Source: Bin16 sp965206315
Lineage (GTDB): Bacteria; Chloroflexota; Dehalococcoidia; Lucifugimonadales; Australimonadaceae
Reading direction: 5' to 3'
Assembly (NCBI GenBank): GCA_965206315.1
Contig: OZ242210.1
Span: 310,001 to 374,000, forward strand
Length of the DNA: 64,000 bases
The notes under the pieces were generated by a model that saw nothing but the letters and a program-made list of their open reading frames with translations, had not been told where the DNA came from and did not search any database. Below, in pieces: positions 21,422-29,687 of this stretch. The position numbers were made by a program, and so were the translations under genes. Position 1 is the first letter of the stretch. The number at the start of each line of letters is the position of its first letter.

Positions 21422-21772
21422 CTAGCGGCTGCCCAGGCGCTCCTCCAGATTGCGTACCTGGCGTTCCAGTTCGACCATCCGCGCCTGCATACGCATCAGC
21501 ACCTCCACTCCCGCGAGGTTGATACCCAGGTCCTCCATGAGCGATTTGATCCAGCGCGCCCGTGAGACGTCCGCCGGAGAGAACATGCGGATGTTCCCCC
21601 GTGAGCGCTTCGGGGTCAGCAGGCCTATGCGCTCATAGGTGCGAAGCGTCTGCGCGTGCACGCCCACCATGCGGGAGGCGACGCTGATGACGTAGCACGG
21701 CTCGTCGTCGTTCACGCCGTCCACATAGGAACGCTTGCTCCATGCCTCCGTAACGATCGTCCGCTCCATCAT
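21422..21772 (-). CDS. hspR: HspR-type MerR heat-shock repressor
   Basis: 116 residues from ATG 21772 (AGGAG seven bases upstream). The MerR helix-turn-helix is near identical in form to HspR: YVISVASRMVGVHAQTLRTY, ERIGLLTPKRSRGNIRMFS; then a C-terminal coiled coil (RMQARMVELERQVRNLEERL). HspR binds HAIR operators and represses chaperone genes. Sandwiched between dnaJ and clpC, and a HAIR-like site sits in the operon promoter, so autoregulation is expected. Confidence 0.92.
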   Translation of the reverse strand: MMERTIVTEAWSKRSYVDGVNDDEPCYVISVASRMVGVHAQTLRTYERIGLLTPKRSRGNIRMFSPADVSRARWIKSLMEDLGINLAGVEVLMRMQARMVELERQVRNLEERLGSR

Positions 21773-21782
21773 GCCCTGTCTC

Positions 21783-22706
21783 CTACACTCCGGCCTGCTG
21801 CGCACTGTGCTCGGCGTCGCGCAGCCGCTCGAACAGGTCGCGCTGCTCTTCGGTCAGCTCCACCGGCAGCACTGCCATCACCGTCACGAGCATGTCACCG
21901 TGGCCGCCGCCGCTCCGCTTCGGCATCCCCTTCCCGCGCAGGCGTATCACGCGTCCATTCTGCGTTCCCGGCGGGATGCGCACCGCAACGCTCTTTCCGC
22001 CAAGCGTCGGAGCCTGGGTCTCGCCGCCCAGCACTGCATCCAGCAGCGGTACGCGGGCGGTGAAGCGCAGGTCATTGCCCGCGCGCTCGAACACGGCGTG
22101 CGGCGCAACGGTTACGACGAGGTTGAACTCGCCCACGCCGTCGCGTTTCGGGTCCACGTGTATGCGGGCGCCGCTTTCGACACCCGGGGGTATGCGCACC
22201 TCCAGCCGCTTGCCGCCCGGGTGCTGCACGGTGCGCGTCGAGCCCGCGTACGCCTCTTCCAGCGTGACGGTCACCGGAACATCGAGCCGACGCGGCGCGG
22301 CCTGCCGGCGCGGGCCCCATCGCGCGTCCGCGAACCCGTCGAAGAGGTTGCTGAAGTCGCCGAGGCCGTCCAGGTCCGTGAACGCGCTGAAACCGGCGGA
22401 GCCGCCCCGGCGCGTGCGCGCGTTCGTGAAGAACGTGAACGGCGACGCTCCCGACCCCTGCCCGCCGCTGTGCATCTGATCGGCGTGCCGCCAGTTCTCT
22501 CCGAAGCGGTCGTACTTCTTGCGGGAGTCGGCGTCAGAGAGCACCTGGTACGCCTCGTTGATCTCCTTGAACTTCGCCTCGGCGCTGCTGTCGCCGGGGT
22601 TAACGTCCGGGTGGTGCTTGCGCGCGAGACGGCGGTACGCGGAGCGTATCTCCTTCTCCGTGGCCTCTTTCGCCACCCCCAGCGTCTCGTAGTAGTTCTT
22701 CGCCAT
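21783..22706 (-). CDS. dnaJ: DnaJ-family co-chaperone without zinc finger (CbpA type)
   Basis: 307 residues. J domain 1-70 with HPD (32-34), Gly/Phe linker 80-120, then the two C-terminal beta domains (PVTVTLEEAYAGSTRTV; RLRGKGMPKRSGGGHGDMLV). It lacks the four CxxCxGxG motifs, so it is type II/CbpA-like. Leads the hspR-clpC operon. dnaK and grpE are not nearby. Confidence 0.93.
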   Translation of the reverse strand: MAKNYYETLGVAKEATEKEIRSAYRRLARKHHPDVNPGDSSAEAKFKEINEAYQVLSDADSRKKYDRFGENWRHADQMHSGGQGSGASPFTFFTNARTRRGGSAGFSAFTDLDGLGDFSNLFDGFADARWGPRRQAAPRRLDVPVTVTLEEAYAGSTRTVQHPGGKRLEVRIPPGVESGARIHVDPKRDGVGEFNLVVTVAPHAVFERAGNDLRFTARVPLLDAVLGGETQAPTLGGKSVAVRIPPGTQNGRVIRLRGKGMPKRSGGGHGDMLVTVMAVLPVELTEEQRDLFERLRDAEHSAQQAGV

Positions 22707-22741
22707 GTCTGCGCTCGATGCGAGCTTGTTGCTCTACGCAC

Positions 22742-22772
22742 AGTATACCAACTTGAGTGGCCTGCTATCAAC
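22742..22772 (-). promoter_or_regulatory. dnaJ promoter with overlapping HAIR-like operator
   Basis: On the minus strand TTGATA (22771-22766) and TATACT (22747-22742) are separated by 18 bases. Between them, read on the plus strand, lies CTTGAGT (22752-22758), seven bases, then TATCAAC (22766-22772). HAIR consensus is CTTGAGT-N7-ACTCAAG: the left half is perfect, the right matches 4 of 7. Binding would block RNA polymerase. Confidence 0.72.
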
Positions 22773-22817
22773 CCTTGGTGTAGATTCGGACGTTCGTTGG
22801 AGAGGAGCGCGGGGCAG

Positions 22818-23663
22818 TTACCGGCGGGTTGCCCAGCCCAGGAGCGACAGGAAGACTCCCTCGGGCAGCACGCGGGCCGCAAGGGAGCCGAACCGCGAGT
22901 CGATGCCTACCGGATAGCGGAGGCGGGGGCGCCGCGCGCGGACTATGCCGTGGATGACCTTAGCGACGAGGATGGGATCCCTCGCCCGTTCGAACGCTCC
23001 GCGGACCCTGCTCCGGTAGGTCCGGACGTAGCGGTCGTAAGGCGCGCCGTCGTCCGACTCGATGTCCGCAGCCATATGCTGGTTCTCCGGGAACGCGGTG
23101 CTGATCAGTCCCGGTTCGACCAGTACGACGCGCACGCCGAGGGGCCATACCTCTGTCCTGAGCGACTCCGTCAGCCCTTCGAGCGCAAACTTTGAGGACG
23201 CGTATGCCCCGTGGAAGGGCGCGCCGATGCGCCCAAGGATGGAACTCACGTTCACGATCGTCCCGCCGCTCCGCTCGATCATGCCCGGCAGCACCGCGCG
23301 GGTGAGACGCGCAACGGCGAAGACGTTTGTCTCGAACAGCGAGCGCAGTTCGTCCGTGGTGAGCGTCTGCACGGGCCCGAACAAGCCATATCCGGCGTTG
23401 TTGACGAGCACGCTGACAGGACCGTGCTCCTCGACGATAGCCGCGAGCGTCTCCGTGAGACCTGCCTCGCTGTTGATGTCGAGCTCGACGGCGGATACGG
23501 GCAGGTTACGGTGAGCGGCCTCCGATTCCAGGCCGGCAAGCCGTTCCTTCGCCCGACTGGTGCCGACGACGCGGTAGCCACGCTCCGCCATGTAGAGCGC
23601 CGTCGCCCTCCCGATGCCGCTCGACGCCCCGGTTATCAGCACGACGCCGCGCTCGTCCGTCAT
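22818..23663 (-). CDS. Short-chain dehydrogenase/reductase
   Basis: 281 residues. Classical SDR: TGASSGIG (11-18), NNAG (88-91), catalytic S141, Y154 and K158 (YASSK). Acts on an unknown alcohol/ketone with NAD(P). ATG 23663 preceded by AAGGAGG. Divergent from thrC, convergent toward nothing; stands alone. Confidence 0.93.
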   Translation of the reverse strand: MTDERGVVLITGASSGIGRATALYMAERGYRVVGTSRAKERLAGLESEAAHRNLPVSAVELDINSEAGLTETLAAIVEEHGPVSVLVNNAGYGLFGPVQTLTTDELRSLFETNVFAVARLTRAVLPGMIERSGGTIVNVSSILGRIGAPFHGAYASSKFALEGLTESLRTEVWPLGVRVVLVEPGLISTAFPENQHMAADIESDDGAPYDRYVRTYRSRVRGAFERARDPILVAKVIHGIVRARRPRLRYPVGIDSRFGSLAARVLPEGVFLSLLGWATRR

Positions 23664-23811
23664 CGTCAGCCTCCTTCCGCCCAGCCTATACTGACGCCGT
23701 CCGGGCTGCACAACGCAACGAAGGAGCAGTTGTCATGGCGATGGCTTGGCGATTGGCCGGCGGGCTCCGGCGAACGAACGCCTGACACCTCTCCGCCGCG
23801 CCGTTACGCCT

Positions 23812-23841
23812 TTGACGCTCGGCTCCTGCGAGTGCTACGCT
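23812..23841 (+). promoter_or_regulatory. Candidate thrC promoter
   Basis: TTGACG (23812-23817), 18-base gap, TACGCT (23836-23841). It would give a leader of about 110 bases. Confidence 0.45.
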
Positions 23842-23847
23842 GTTAGG

Positions 23848-23957
23848 AGTGTGCCAGATGCGCTCCCACGCCTTGGAAGGCAAATCACAAGGGGACAGCG
23901 TGCGCGGAGTAGGCGAACCGCCGCGCGCGTGATGCATCGCACGCAGGAGGTTGCCAC
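23848..23957 (+). other. thrC 5' leader with GC-rich stem
   Basis: The predicted leader has a stem formed by GCGCGG and CCGCGC (about 23905-23935) just before the AGGAGG ribosome site and ATG. No known riboswitch class recognised. The other ~180 bases of this spacer show nothing. Confidence 0.25.
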
Positions 23958-25184
23958 ATGGTGAACGTCGCCGCTCTGCGCTGTAAGGAATGTTCCCGCG
24001 AATACCCCATCGGCGCTTTCAACGTTTGTGATTTCTGCTTCGGACCGCTGGAAGTCGTCTACGACATGGACGCTATCGCGGACATCGCCAGCAGAGAGCG
24101 CATCATGTCCGGCCCCAACAGTCTCTGGCGCTACGCCGACTTCCTTCCGGCCGAGTACAACCCGCTCGTGGACATCAACGCCGGGTTCACGCCGCTCATC
24201 CGCTCGCGCGGCCTCGCGGAGCGCCTCGGCCTGGAGGAGCTCTGGATCAAGAACGACAGCGTCAACCCCTCCTACTCGTTCAAGGACCGCGTCGTGGCTG
24301 TCGCTGCCGCCAAGGCCCTGGAATTCGGTTTCGAGACGCTCGCCTGCGCCTCGACCGGCAACCTTGCATGCGCCGTCGCCGCCCACGCGGCCCGGGCGGG
24401 CATGAAGGCGTACGTCTTCATCCCGTCGGACCTGGAGGCGGGCAAGGTGCTGGGCGCGGCCATCTACAACCCCACCATGGTCGCCGTCAACGGCAGCTAC
24501 GACGACGTGAACCGCCTCTGCAGCGAACTGGCCGACCAGTACCAGTGGGCATTCGTGAACATCAACGTCCGCCCCTTCTACGCCGACGGCAGCAAGACGC
24601 TCGGCTACGAAGTCGCGGAGCAACTGGGGTGGCGCGCTCCCGCGCACGTGGTTGCGCCGTCGGCGTCCGGCGCGATGTTCACGAAGATCTACCAGGGGCT
24701 CAAGGAGTTCGAGTACACCGGCATCATCGACAAGGTGGAGACGCGGATGCACTGCGCGCAGGCGCGCGGCTGCTCGCCCATCGCGACCGCCTACGAAGAG
24801 GGCCGCTTCGTGATACGCCCCGTGAAGCCGGCCACCATCGCCAAGTCGCTCGGCATCGGCAACCCCGCCGACGGCTACTACGCGCTGAAGACCATTGAGG
24901 CCTCCGACGGCTCTGCCGTCATCGCGGAGGAGCATGAGGTCGCGGAGGGCATCAAGCTCCTGGCGCAGACCGAGGGCATCTTCACGGAGGGCGCGGGCGG
25001 CGTCGCGATAGCCGGACTGAAGCGCCTCGTCGAGCGCGGCGACATCCAACCGGACGAGCCGACCGTTGTCTACATCACCGGCAACGGACTCAAGACGACG
25101 GAGATCGTGAGCGACGTCGTGAACCCCATCCTCATCGAGGGCACCGTCTCGGCGTTCGAGCAGAGCGTGGGCGTGAAGGCTTGA
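23958..25184 (+). CDS. thrC: Threonine synthase with N-terminal zinc ribbon
   Basis: 408 residues. Converts O-phosphohomoserine to threonine using PLP. A zinc ribbon (C9, C12, C24, C27) precedes the fold-type II domain; PLP lysine K109 is in NPSYSFKDRVV, with ASTGNLACAVAAHAARAGM and the C-terminal VVYITGNGLKT. Leads a four-gene cluster with NIL, MoaD-like and a redoxin; AGGAGG upstream. Confidence 0.94.
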   Translation: MVNVAALRCKECSREYPIGAFNVCDFCFGPLEVVYDMDAIADIASRERIMSGPNSLWRYADFLPAEYNPLVDINAGFTPLIRSRGLAERLGLEELWIKNDSVNPSYSFKDRVVAVAAAKALEFGFETLACASTGNLACAVAAHAARAGMKAYVFIPSDLEAGKVLGAAIYNPTMVAVNGSYDDVNRLCSELADQYQWAFVNINVRPFYADGSKTLGYEVAEQLGWRAPAHVVAPSASGAMFTKIYQGLKEFEYTGIIDKVETRMHCAQARGCSPIATAYEEGRFVIRPVKPATIAKSLGIGNPADGYYALKTIEASDGSAVIAEEHEVAEGIKLLAQTEGIFTEGAGGVAIAGLKRLVERGDIQPDEPTVVYITGNGLKTTEIVSDVVNPILIEGTVSAFEQSVGVKA

Positions 25185-25189
25185 GTATC

Positions 25190-25438
25190 ATGTCCACGGC
25201 GATGAAACGGGTGCGCTTCACCTTCCTTGACCACATGATCAAGCAGCCCGTCATCTACCGGATGGGACACGACTTCGACGTTGTCACCAACATCCGCCGC
25301 GCCGACGTGCAGGAGGGCGTGGGGTGGGTGATCCTCGAGGTCGAGGGTGAGTCGGAAGAGATCGAGCGCAGCCTGGACTGGGTGCGCTCGCTTGGCGTCA
25401 GGGTCGACCACGCGCTGGGCGACCTGATAGAACCGTAA
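25190..25438 (+). CDS. NIL-domain protein
   Basis: About 82 residues with an ACT-like NIL fold (VRFTFLDHMIKQPVIYRMGH; VGWVILEVEGESEEIERSLD; LRSLGVRVD-type end). NIL domains are found in MetN and in ferredoxin-linked homocysteine synthesis proteins. ATG 25190 is chosen; a TTG at 25181 overlapping the thrC stop is possible. Position between thrC and a sulfur-carrier-like gene hints at sulfur amino acid metabolism. Confidence 0.85.
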   Translation: MSTAMKRVRFTFLDHMIKQPVIYRMGHDFDVVTNIRRADVQEGVGWVILEVEGESEEIERSLDWVRSLGVRVDHALGDLIEP

Positions 25439-25458
25439 CCACGGAGGAACCAGGCAGG

Positions 25459-25734
25459 ATGAGCGTAACCGTACGCATACCCGGTCCGCTGCGGCGGATC
25501 ACCAACGGGACAGACAAGGCAGCTGTGACCGCCGAGACGCTCGGCGGCGTCATTGCGGAGCTGGAAGCGCAGTTCCCCGGCATCCAGGAGCGCATCCTGG
25601 ACGAGAACGGCGCGCTGCGCTACTTCGTCAACCTCTACCTGAACAACGAGGACGTGCGCTTCCTGGAAGGGCTGAGTACGCCCGTCAAAGCTGGTGACGA
25701 GGTCAGCATCGTCCCCGCCGTGGCGGGAGGTTAG
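25459..25734 (+). CDS. MoaD/ThiS-like sulfur carrier protein
   Basis: 91 residues with beta-grasp fold and a C-terminal Gly-Gly (PAVAGG), needed for adenylation and thiocarboxylate formation. Motifs: VRIPGPLRRITNG, GGVIAELEAQFPG, VKAGDEVSIVPAVAGG. Similar carriers (CysO, HcyS-type) serve Cys or Met synthesis. Cofactor genes for molybdopterin or thiamine are not near, so an amino acid role is more likely. GGAGG before the ATG. Confidence 0.9.
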   Translation: MSVTVRIPGPLRRITNGTDKAAVTAETLGGVIAELEAQFPGIQERILDENGALRYFVNLYLNNEDVRFLEGLSTPVKAGDEVSIVPAVAGG

Positions 25735-25751
25735 GCGCGAGAGCCGTTCCA

Positions 25752-26450
25752 ATGCGCGGGCCCAGGAACAACGACGAGTACTCCGACAGAGAGCTCGCCG
25801 AGATCGAGGAGCTGAACAGCCTGCCGGAAGACCACCGCTCGTTCTTCCAGAACCCCTGGTGGCAGCGCGTGGCCATCGGCTTCGCCTTTCTCATCGTTAT
25901 CTCTATGCTCTTTCCGGTCATCGCACTCTCGTGCAACGGCGAGTCCGAGCCCGGCCCGACGCAGCCCTCGGGCGGCATCCCGGCGCCGGACTTCGAGCTC
26001 GCCGCCGCGCAGGGCGGGCTCGTGAGCCTCTCCGATACGCTCGAAGAGAACGAGGCCGTCGTCGTCGTTTTCTACCGGGGCCACTTCTGAGGGATCTGCA
26101 TCACCCAGCTCGGCGAGCTGGAACAGGCCTACGACGAGATGCGCGCGCTCGACACGGAACTCATCGCGCTGAGCACGGACGATATCCCACGCGCGAAGCA
26201 GATGCAGGAGCGTGTGGGGGCGCGGTACCCCGTCCTTGCCGACCCGAACCACAGGGTTGCGGAGGAGTACGGCGTGTTCAACCTGCTTGGCGACGGCGTG
26301 GCGGCGCCCGCCACAATCATCATGACCTCGGACCGCATCGTTGCGATGCAGGTGGGGCAGGACATCGGCGACCGCCCGTCCACCGCCTCCATCCTCCACA
26401 CCCTCCGCCAACTCAAGGCCGGGGAACTGGAGCCCGCCGCCGCGAGCTAG
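25752..26450 (+). CDS. Membrane-anchored redoxin selenoprotein (UGA = Sec113)
   Basis: Read through the TGA at 26088-26090, the frame is 232 residues. Residues 1-35 are cytoplasmic and acidic, 38-60 are one membrane helix (IGFAFLIVISMLFPVIAL), and from about 75 a peroxiredoxin (AhpC/TSA) fold begins with PAPDFELAAAQGG. The active site reads VVVVFYRGHF-U-GIC, where family members have FYRG-x-x-C-x-x-C; Sec replaces the first Cys and C116 is kept (U-x-x-C). After it the fold continues without a break (QLGELEQAYDEM, LIALSTDDIPRAKQMQE, PVLADPNHRVAEEYGVFNLL). A bSECIS-like hairpin follows. A plain nonsense mutation is the alternative but would be an odd coincidence. Role: reducing peroxides or thiols at the outer membrane face. 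Confidence 0.85.
26105..26121 (+). promoter_or_regulatory. Bacterial SECIS candidate
   Basis: Stem CCAGCTC/GAGCTGG around loop GGC. The loop starts 21 bases after the UGA and has G in its first position, within the published bacterial SECIS limits (16-37 bases, short G-containing apical loop). Confidence 0.65.
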
Positions 26451-26456
26451 GCGGCG

Positions 26457-28115
26457 CTACGCCCCCAACTCCCGCACGACGCTGGCGACGCGCTCCGGCG
26501 CGATGCCGCGGTGTGTGCGCGACGAGCCTACGCCGTCCAAGAGCACCCACGATATCTGTCCCCCCGTCGTCTTCTTGTCGCGGCTCATCGCCTCGAGGAT
26601 CGCCTCCGGTTCGACGCCCATATAGGCCGACGGGAGCCCGAACCGGGCGATGAGCGACGCCTGCCGCTCCACCAGCTCCGGCGGCGTTACGCCCTCCAGC
26701 ATCCCGAGGCGGGCCGCGCCCGTCATGCCGATGGCGACCGCCTCGCCGTGCAGGTACGCGTCGTAACCCGCCGCAGCCTCCAGGCCGTGCCCGATGGTGT
26801 GGCCGTAGTTCAGGAGTTGGCGCAGCCCGCTCATCTCCCGCTCGTCAGCACTGACCATGCGCGCCTTCACCGCCGCGTTCCATGCGACGGCCCGCGTCGT
26901 CAGCTCCGGGTCCAGCGACTGCAGCGCGTCGGCGTGCTCCTCGTAGAGGTCGACCAGCCCGGCTTCCAGCGCGAGTCCGTGCTTCACCGCCTCCGCCCAG
27001 CCCTCGCGCAGCGCCCGCTCCGGCAGCGTGCGCAGCGCCGACACGTCGGTCAGCACCATCGCCGGGTGGTGGAATGCGCCAACCATGTTCTTCGCAACAG
27101 GCAGGTCGACGCCCGTCTTGCCGCCGATGCTCGAATCGACCATCGCCGTCAGCGACGTAGGGACCTGCACGACGCGTATGCCGCGCAGGAACGTCGCAGC
27201 GACGTAGCCTGCGAGGTCGCCGACGACGCCCCCGCCGACCGCAACGATGGCGTCGCGACGCTCCGCTCGCCGCTCGGCGAGCCACTCGTAGAGGACGGTG
27301 GCCGTCGCCAGGTTCTTGCTCGCCTCTCCAGCCGGAAAGGTGAACAGCCCCATCTCGATGCCTGCTGCGTGCAGCGACCTTTGCGCCGCACGCCCGTACG
27401 GATGTACCACGTTGCTGTCGCACACGATGAACGCCCGACCCGATAACCCCATCTGCGCGAGGCGGCGCCCCAGCTGGTCCTCCAGCGTGTCCCACCCCAC
27501 GAACACGGGGTACGCGCCCTGCTCCAGGCGCACGGTCGCCGCGAGTTCCGGGTCGTCCTCCCACGCAGACGGTGCGCCGAGCCGGCGCCACGCCCGCACG
27601 ACCTCGAGCGCAGCCTGCTCTATGGTCAGGTCGTCCGTGTGCACCGTCCAGTGCGCATGCGCGTAGGCCCACTGGCGCTCGCGCTTCAGCGATTCGATGC
27701 GCCCCAGCGGGTCGTCGGACTGCAGCATCGGGCGCGTCATCGCCTCAGCGCCGTCCAGCTCCGCGATGTGCGAGAGCCTCCGGTAGACCGTCTCCGGACG
27801 CGCCTCCAGCGCCACGACGAGCCCGGAACTCAGCATCCCGCCGAGCGACTGGTCGTGCATGACCGACCCTGCTCCCGTCGAAACGACGACGTGCTCCTCG
27901 CGCGCGAACTCAGCGATGGTGGCGCGCTCCAGTTCGCGGAACGCGGGCTCGCCGTCCTCGGCGAAGACGCGCTCGACCGGTTTGCCTGCGCGCTCGACGA
28001 TGCGCTCGTCGGCGTCCTCGAAGCGCCAGCCCAGCAGGCGCGCCGTGCTGCGCCCGACGGCGCTCTTCCCTGCGCCGGAGAAACCGATGAGATAGATGCG
28101 ATTGCGGGTGGTCAT
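26457..28115 (-). CDS. aroKB: Shikimate kinase / 3-dehydroquinate synthase fusion
   Basis: 552 residues. Residues 1-165: shikimate kinase with P-loop GFSGAGKS (11-18), DADERI and STGAGSV. Residues about 190-550: AroB with DAIVAVGGGVVGDLAGYVAA, VPTSLTAMVDSSIGGKTGVD, EGWAEAVKHGL and LLNYGHTIGHGLE, including the metal ligands Glu and two His. Two non-adjacent pathway steps in one chain. ATG 28115 chosen at the start of kinase homology. Downstream of aroC with a small membrane gene between. Confidence 0.96.
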   Translation of the reverse strand: MTTRNRIYLIGFSGAGKSAVGRSTARLLGWRFEDADERIVERAGKPVERVFAEDGEPAFRELERATIAEFAREEHVVVSTGAGSVMHDQSLGGMLSSGLVVALEARPETVYRRLSHIAELDGAEAMTRPMLQSDDPLGRIESLKRERQWAYAHAHWTVHTDDLTIEQAALEVVRAWRRLGAPSAWEDDPELAATVRLEQGAYPVFVGWDTLEDQLGRRLAQMGLSGRAFIVCDSNVVHPYGRAAQRSLHAAGIEMGLFTFPAGEASKNLATATVLYEWLAERRAERRDAIVAVGGGVVGDLAGYVAATFLRGIRVVQVPTSLTAMVDSSIGGKTGVDLPVAKNMVGAFHHPAMVLTDVSALRTLPERALREGWAEAVKHGLALEAGLVDLYEEHADALQSLDPELTTRAVAWNAAVKARMVSADEREMSGLRQLLNYGHTIGHGLEAAAGYDAYLHGEAVAIGMTGAARLGMLEGVTPPELVERQASLIARFGLPSAYMGVEPEAILEAMSRDKKTTGGQISWVLLDGVGSSRTHRGIAPERVASVVRELGA

Positions 28116-28129
28116 TGCTCCCACGTGCC

Positions 28130-28315
28130 CTACAACGACTGCACGGATTCGATGAGCGCGCTGACCAGGAACGCCAGCGCAACGCCTGCAAGGACGGTAC
28201 CCCCGGCGACAAGGATGATCTTCGTCGCGCCGGAGATGTTCCTGCTGTGCCTGAACATCCAACCCGCAGCGAGCAGCAACACGCCGGCAGCGAGCAGCAG
28301 GCCCAGGACCCTCAT
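28130..28315 (-). CDS. Small two-helix membrane protein within the aro cluster
   Basis: 61 residues: helices at about 2-20 and 31-54 joined by a basic loop (FRHSRN). It sits 21 bases after aroC and 14 before aroKB, so is co-transcribed with them. No family recognised. Confidence 0.6.
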   Translation of the reverse strand: MRVLGLLLAAGVLLLAAGWMFRHSRNISGATKIILVAGGTVLAGVALAFLVSALIESVQSL

Positions 28316-28336
28316 GCCCCCGATCCGATCATGCGG

Positions 28337-29548
28337 CTATGCCCCGTCCCGCGGCCCGACCGTCGCGAGATAACTGTCGTAATTGCGGTGCGTCTCGGAG
28401 ACGTGGTCGCCGCCGAACTTCTCCATGAACGCGTCGGCGAGCGTTATCAGCACCATCGCCTCCGCGATCACGCCGCACGTCGGGACGAACGTGATGTCGC
28501 TCCGCTCGTAGTGCGCCTGGTCCAGCTCGCCGGTCGTCAGGTCGACGGACGGCAGCGGGTTCATCATCGTGGCGATGGGCTTGACGACTGCGCGGATGAT
28601 GAGCGGTTCGCCGGTCGTCATGCCGCCTTCCAGTCCTCCCGCGTTGTTCGTGCGGCGGGGCCACGGCTTCGCCCATCCGCCGTTCCCGTTCCGCTCCCAC
28701 TCCTCGATGGGCTTGATGACGTCGTGCACCTTCGAACCACGCAGGTCGGCGAGCTCGAACCCCTTGCCGACCTCGACGCCCTTCACGGCGTTCACGCTCC
28801 CCACCGACGCCATGAGCCGCGTGCTCAGCTTCGTGTCCCACTGGATGTGCGAACCCAGCCCGATGGGCAGTCCGGTCGCGACGACCTCCACGACACCGCC
28901 CAGGCTGTCGCCCGCCTCCTTCGCCGCGTCTATCTCACGCACCATCAGCGCGCTCGCGTCCGGGTCGGCGCAGCGCACCGGCGAGTCTTCGGCTGCGTCC
29001 CAGTCGACCGGCTCCGGTGGGTGCGCCTGCACTCCGCCGATGTTCGTGACGTGGCTGTGTACCTCGACGCCGAACTCCGACAGGAATGCGCGGCAGACCG
29101 CCCCCACGGCAACCCGCGACGTGGACTCCCGCGCAGAGGAGCGCTCCAGGATGTTCCGCGCGTCGTCCTGCAGGTACTTGCTGATGCCGGGCGTGTCCGC
29201 ATGACCGGGGCGCAGGCGGTGGATCGGCGTCACCTCGCCCTCGACCGGCTCCTTCGCCATCGTGTGCGTCCACGGCTTGCCGTCCGGTCCGTTGCCGGTC
29301 GAGTGATCGCGGTTCTCGATGAGCATCGCGATGGGCGCGCCGGTCGTGTAGCCGTGGCGTACACCCGATTGCAGCACCGCGTAGTCGGTCTCTATCTGCA
29401 TGCGTCCGCCCCGGCCGTAGCCCATCTGGCGGCGTGCCAGGTCGGCGCGTATGGCCGCCTCGGATATGGCGATGCCCGCGGGCAGCCCTTCGAGCAATGC
29501 AACGAGCCCGGGGCCGTGGGACTCGCCGGCGGTCAGGAATCGCACCAA
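28337..29548 (-). CDS. aroC: Chorismate synthase
   Basis: 403 residues. Makes chorismate from EPSP with reduced FMN. Signatures: LTAGESHGPGL, RRQMGYGRGGRM, RPGHADTPGI, ARESTSRVAVG, SHIQWDTKLS, NAGGLEGGMTTGEP. TTG at 29548 lies eight bases after GGGGAGG; the adjoining GTG (29545) is an alternative. First gene of aroC-small protein-aroKB. Confidence 0.97.
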   Translation of the reverse strand: MVRFLTAGESHGPGLVALLEGLPAGIAISEAAIRADLARRQMGYGRGGRMQIETDYAVLQSGVRHGYTTGAPIAMLIENRDHSTGNGPDGKPWTHTMAKEPVEGEVTPIHRLRPGHADTPGISKYLQDDARNILERSSARESTSRVAVGAVCRAFLSEFGVEVHSHVTNIGGVQAHPPEPVDWDAAEDSPVRCADPDASALMVREIDAAKEAGDSLGGVVEVVATGLPIGLGSHIQWDTKLSTRLMASVGSVNAVKGVEVGKGFELADLRGSKVHDVIKPIEEWERNGNGGWAKPWPRRTNNAGGLEGGMTTGEPLIIRAVVKPIATMMNPLPSVDLTTGELDQAHYERSDITFVPTCGVIAEAMVLITLADAFMEKFGGDHVSETHRNYDSYLATVGPRDGA

Positions 29549-29687
29549 GATGACAACCTCCCCTGCAACGTTCCTTCATTCTACCCCACGCCCTGCTCGT
29601 GCTGATGTGGATTCACACGCAGAGAGAGGCGTATACTCGCGCGCAGGAGCAGCTTCATGCATACGGCGAAGAAGTTGAGGAGGCACC

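Noticed and set aside
26088..26090. TGA as an ordinary stop making a truncated 112-residue protein and a separate 103-residue one
   Set aside because: The frame and fold continue perfectly and the codon falls on the catalytic position with a hairpin behind it.
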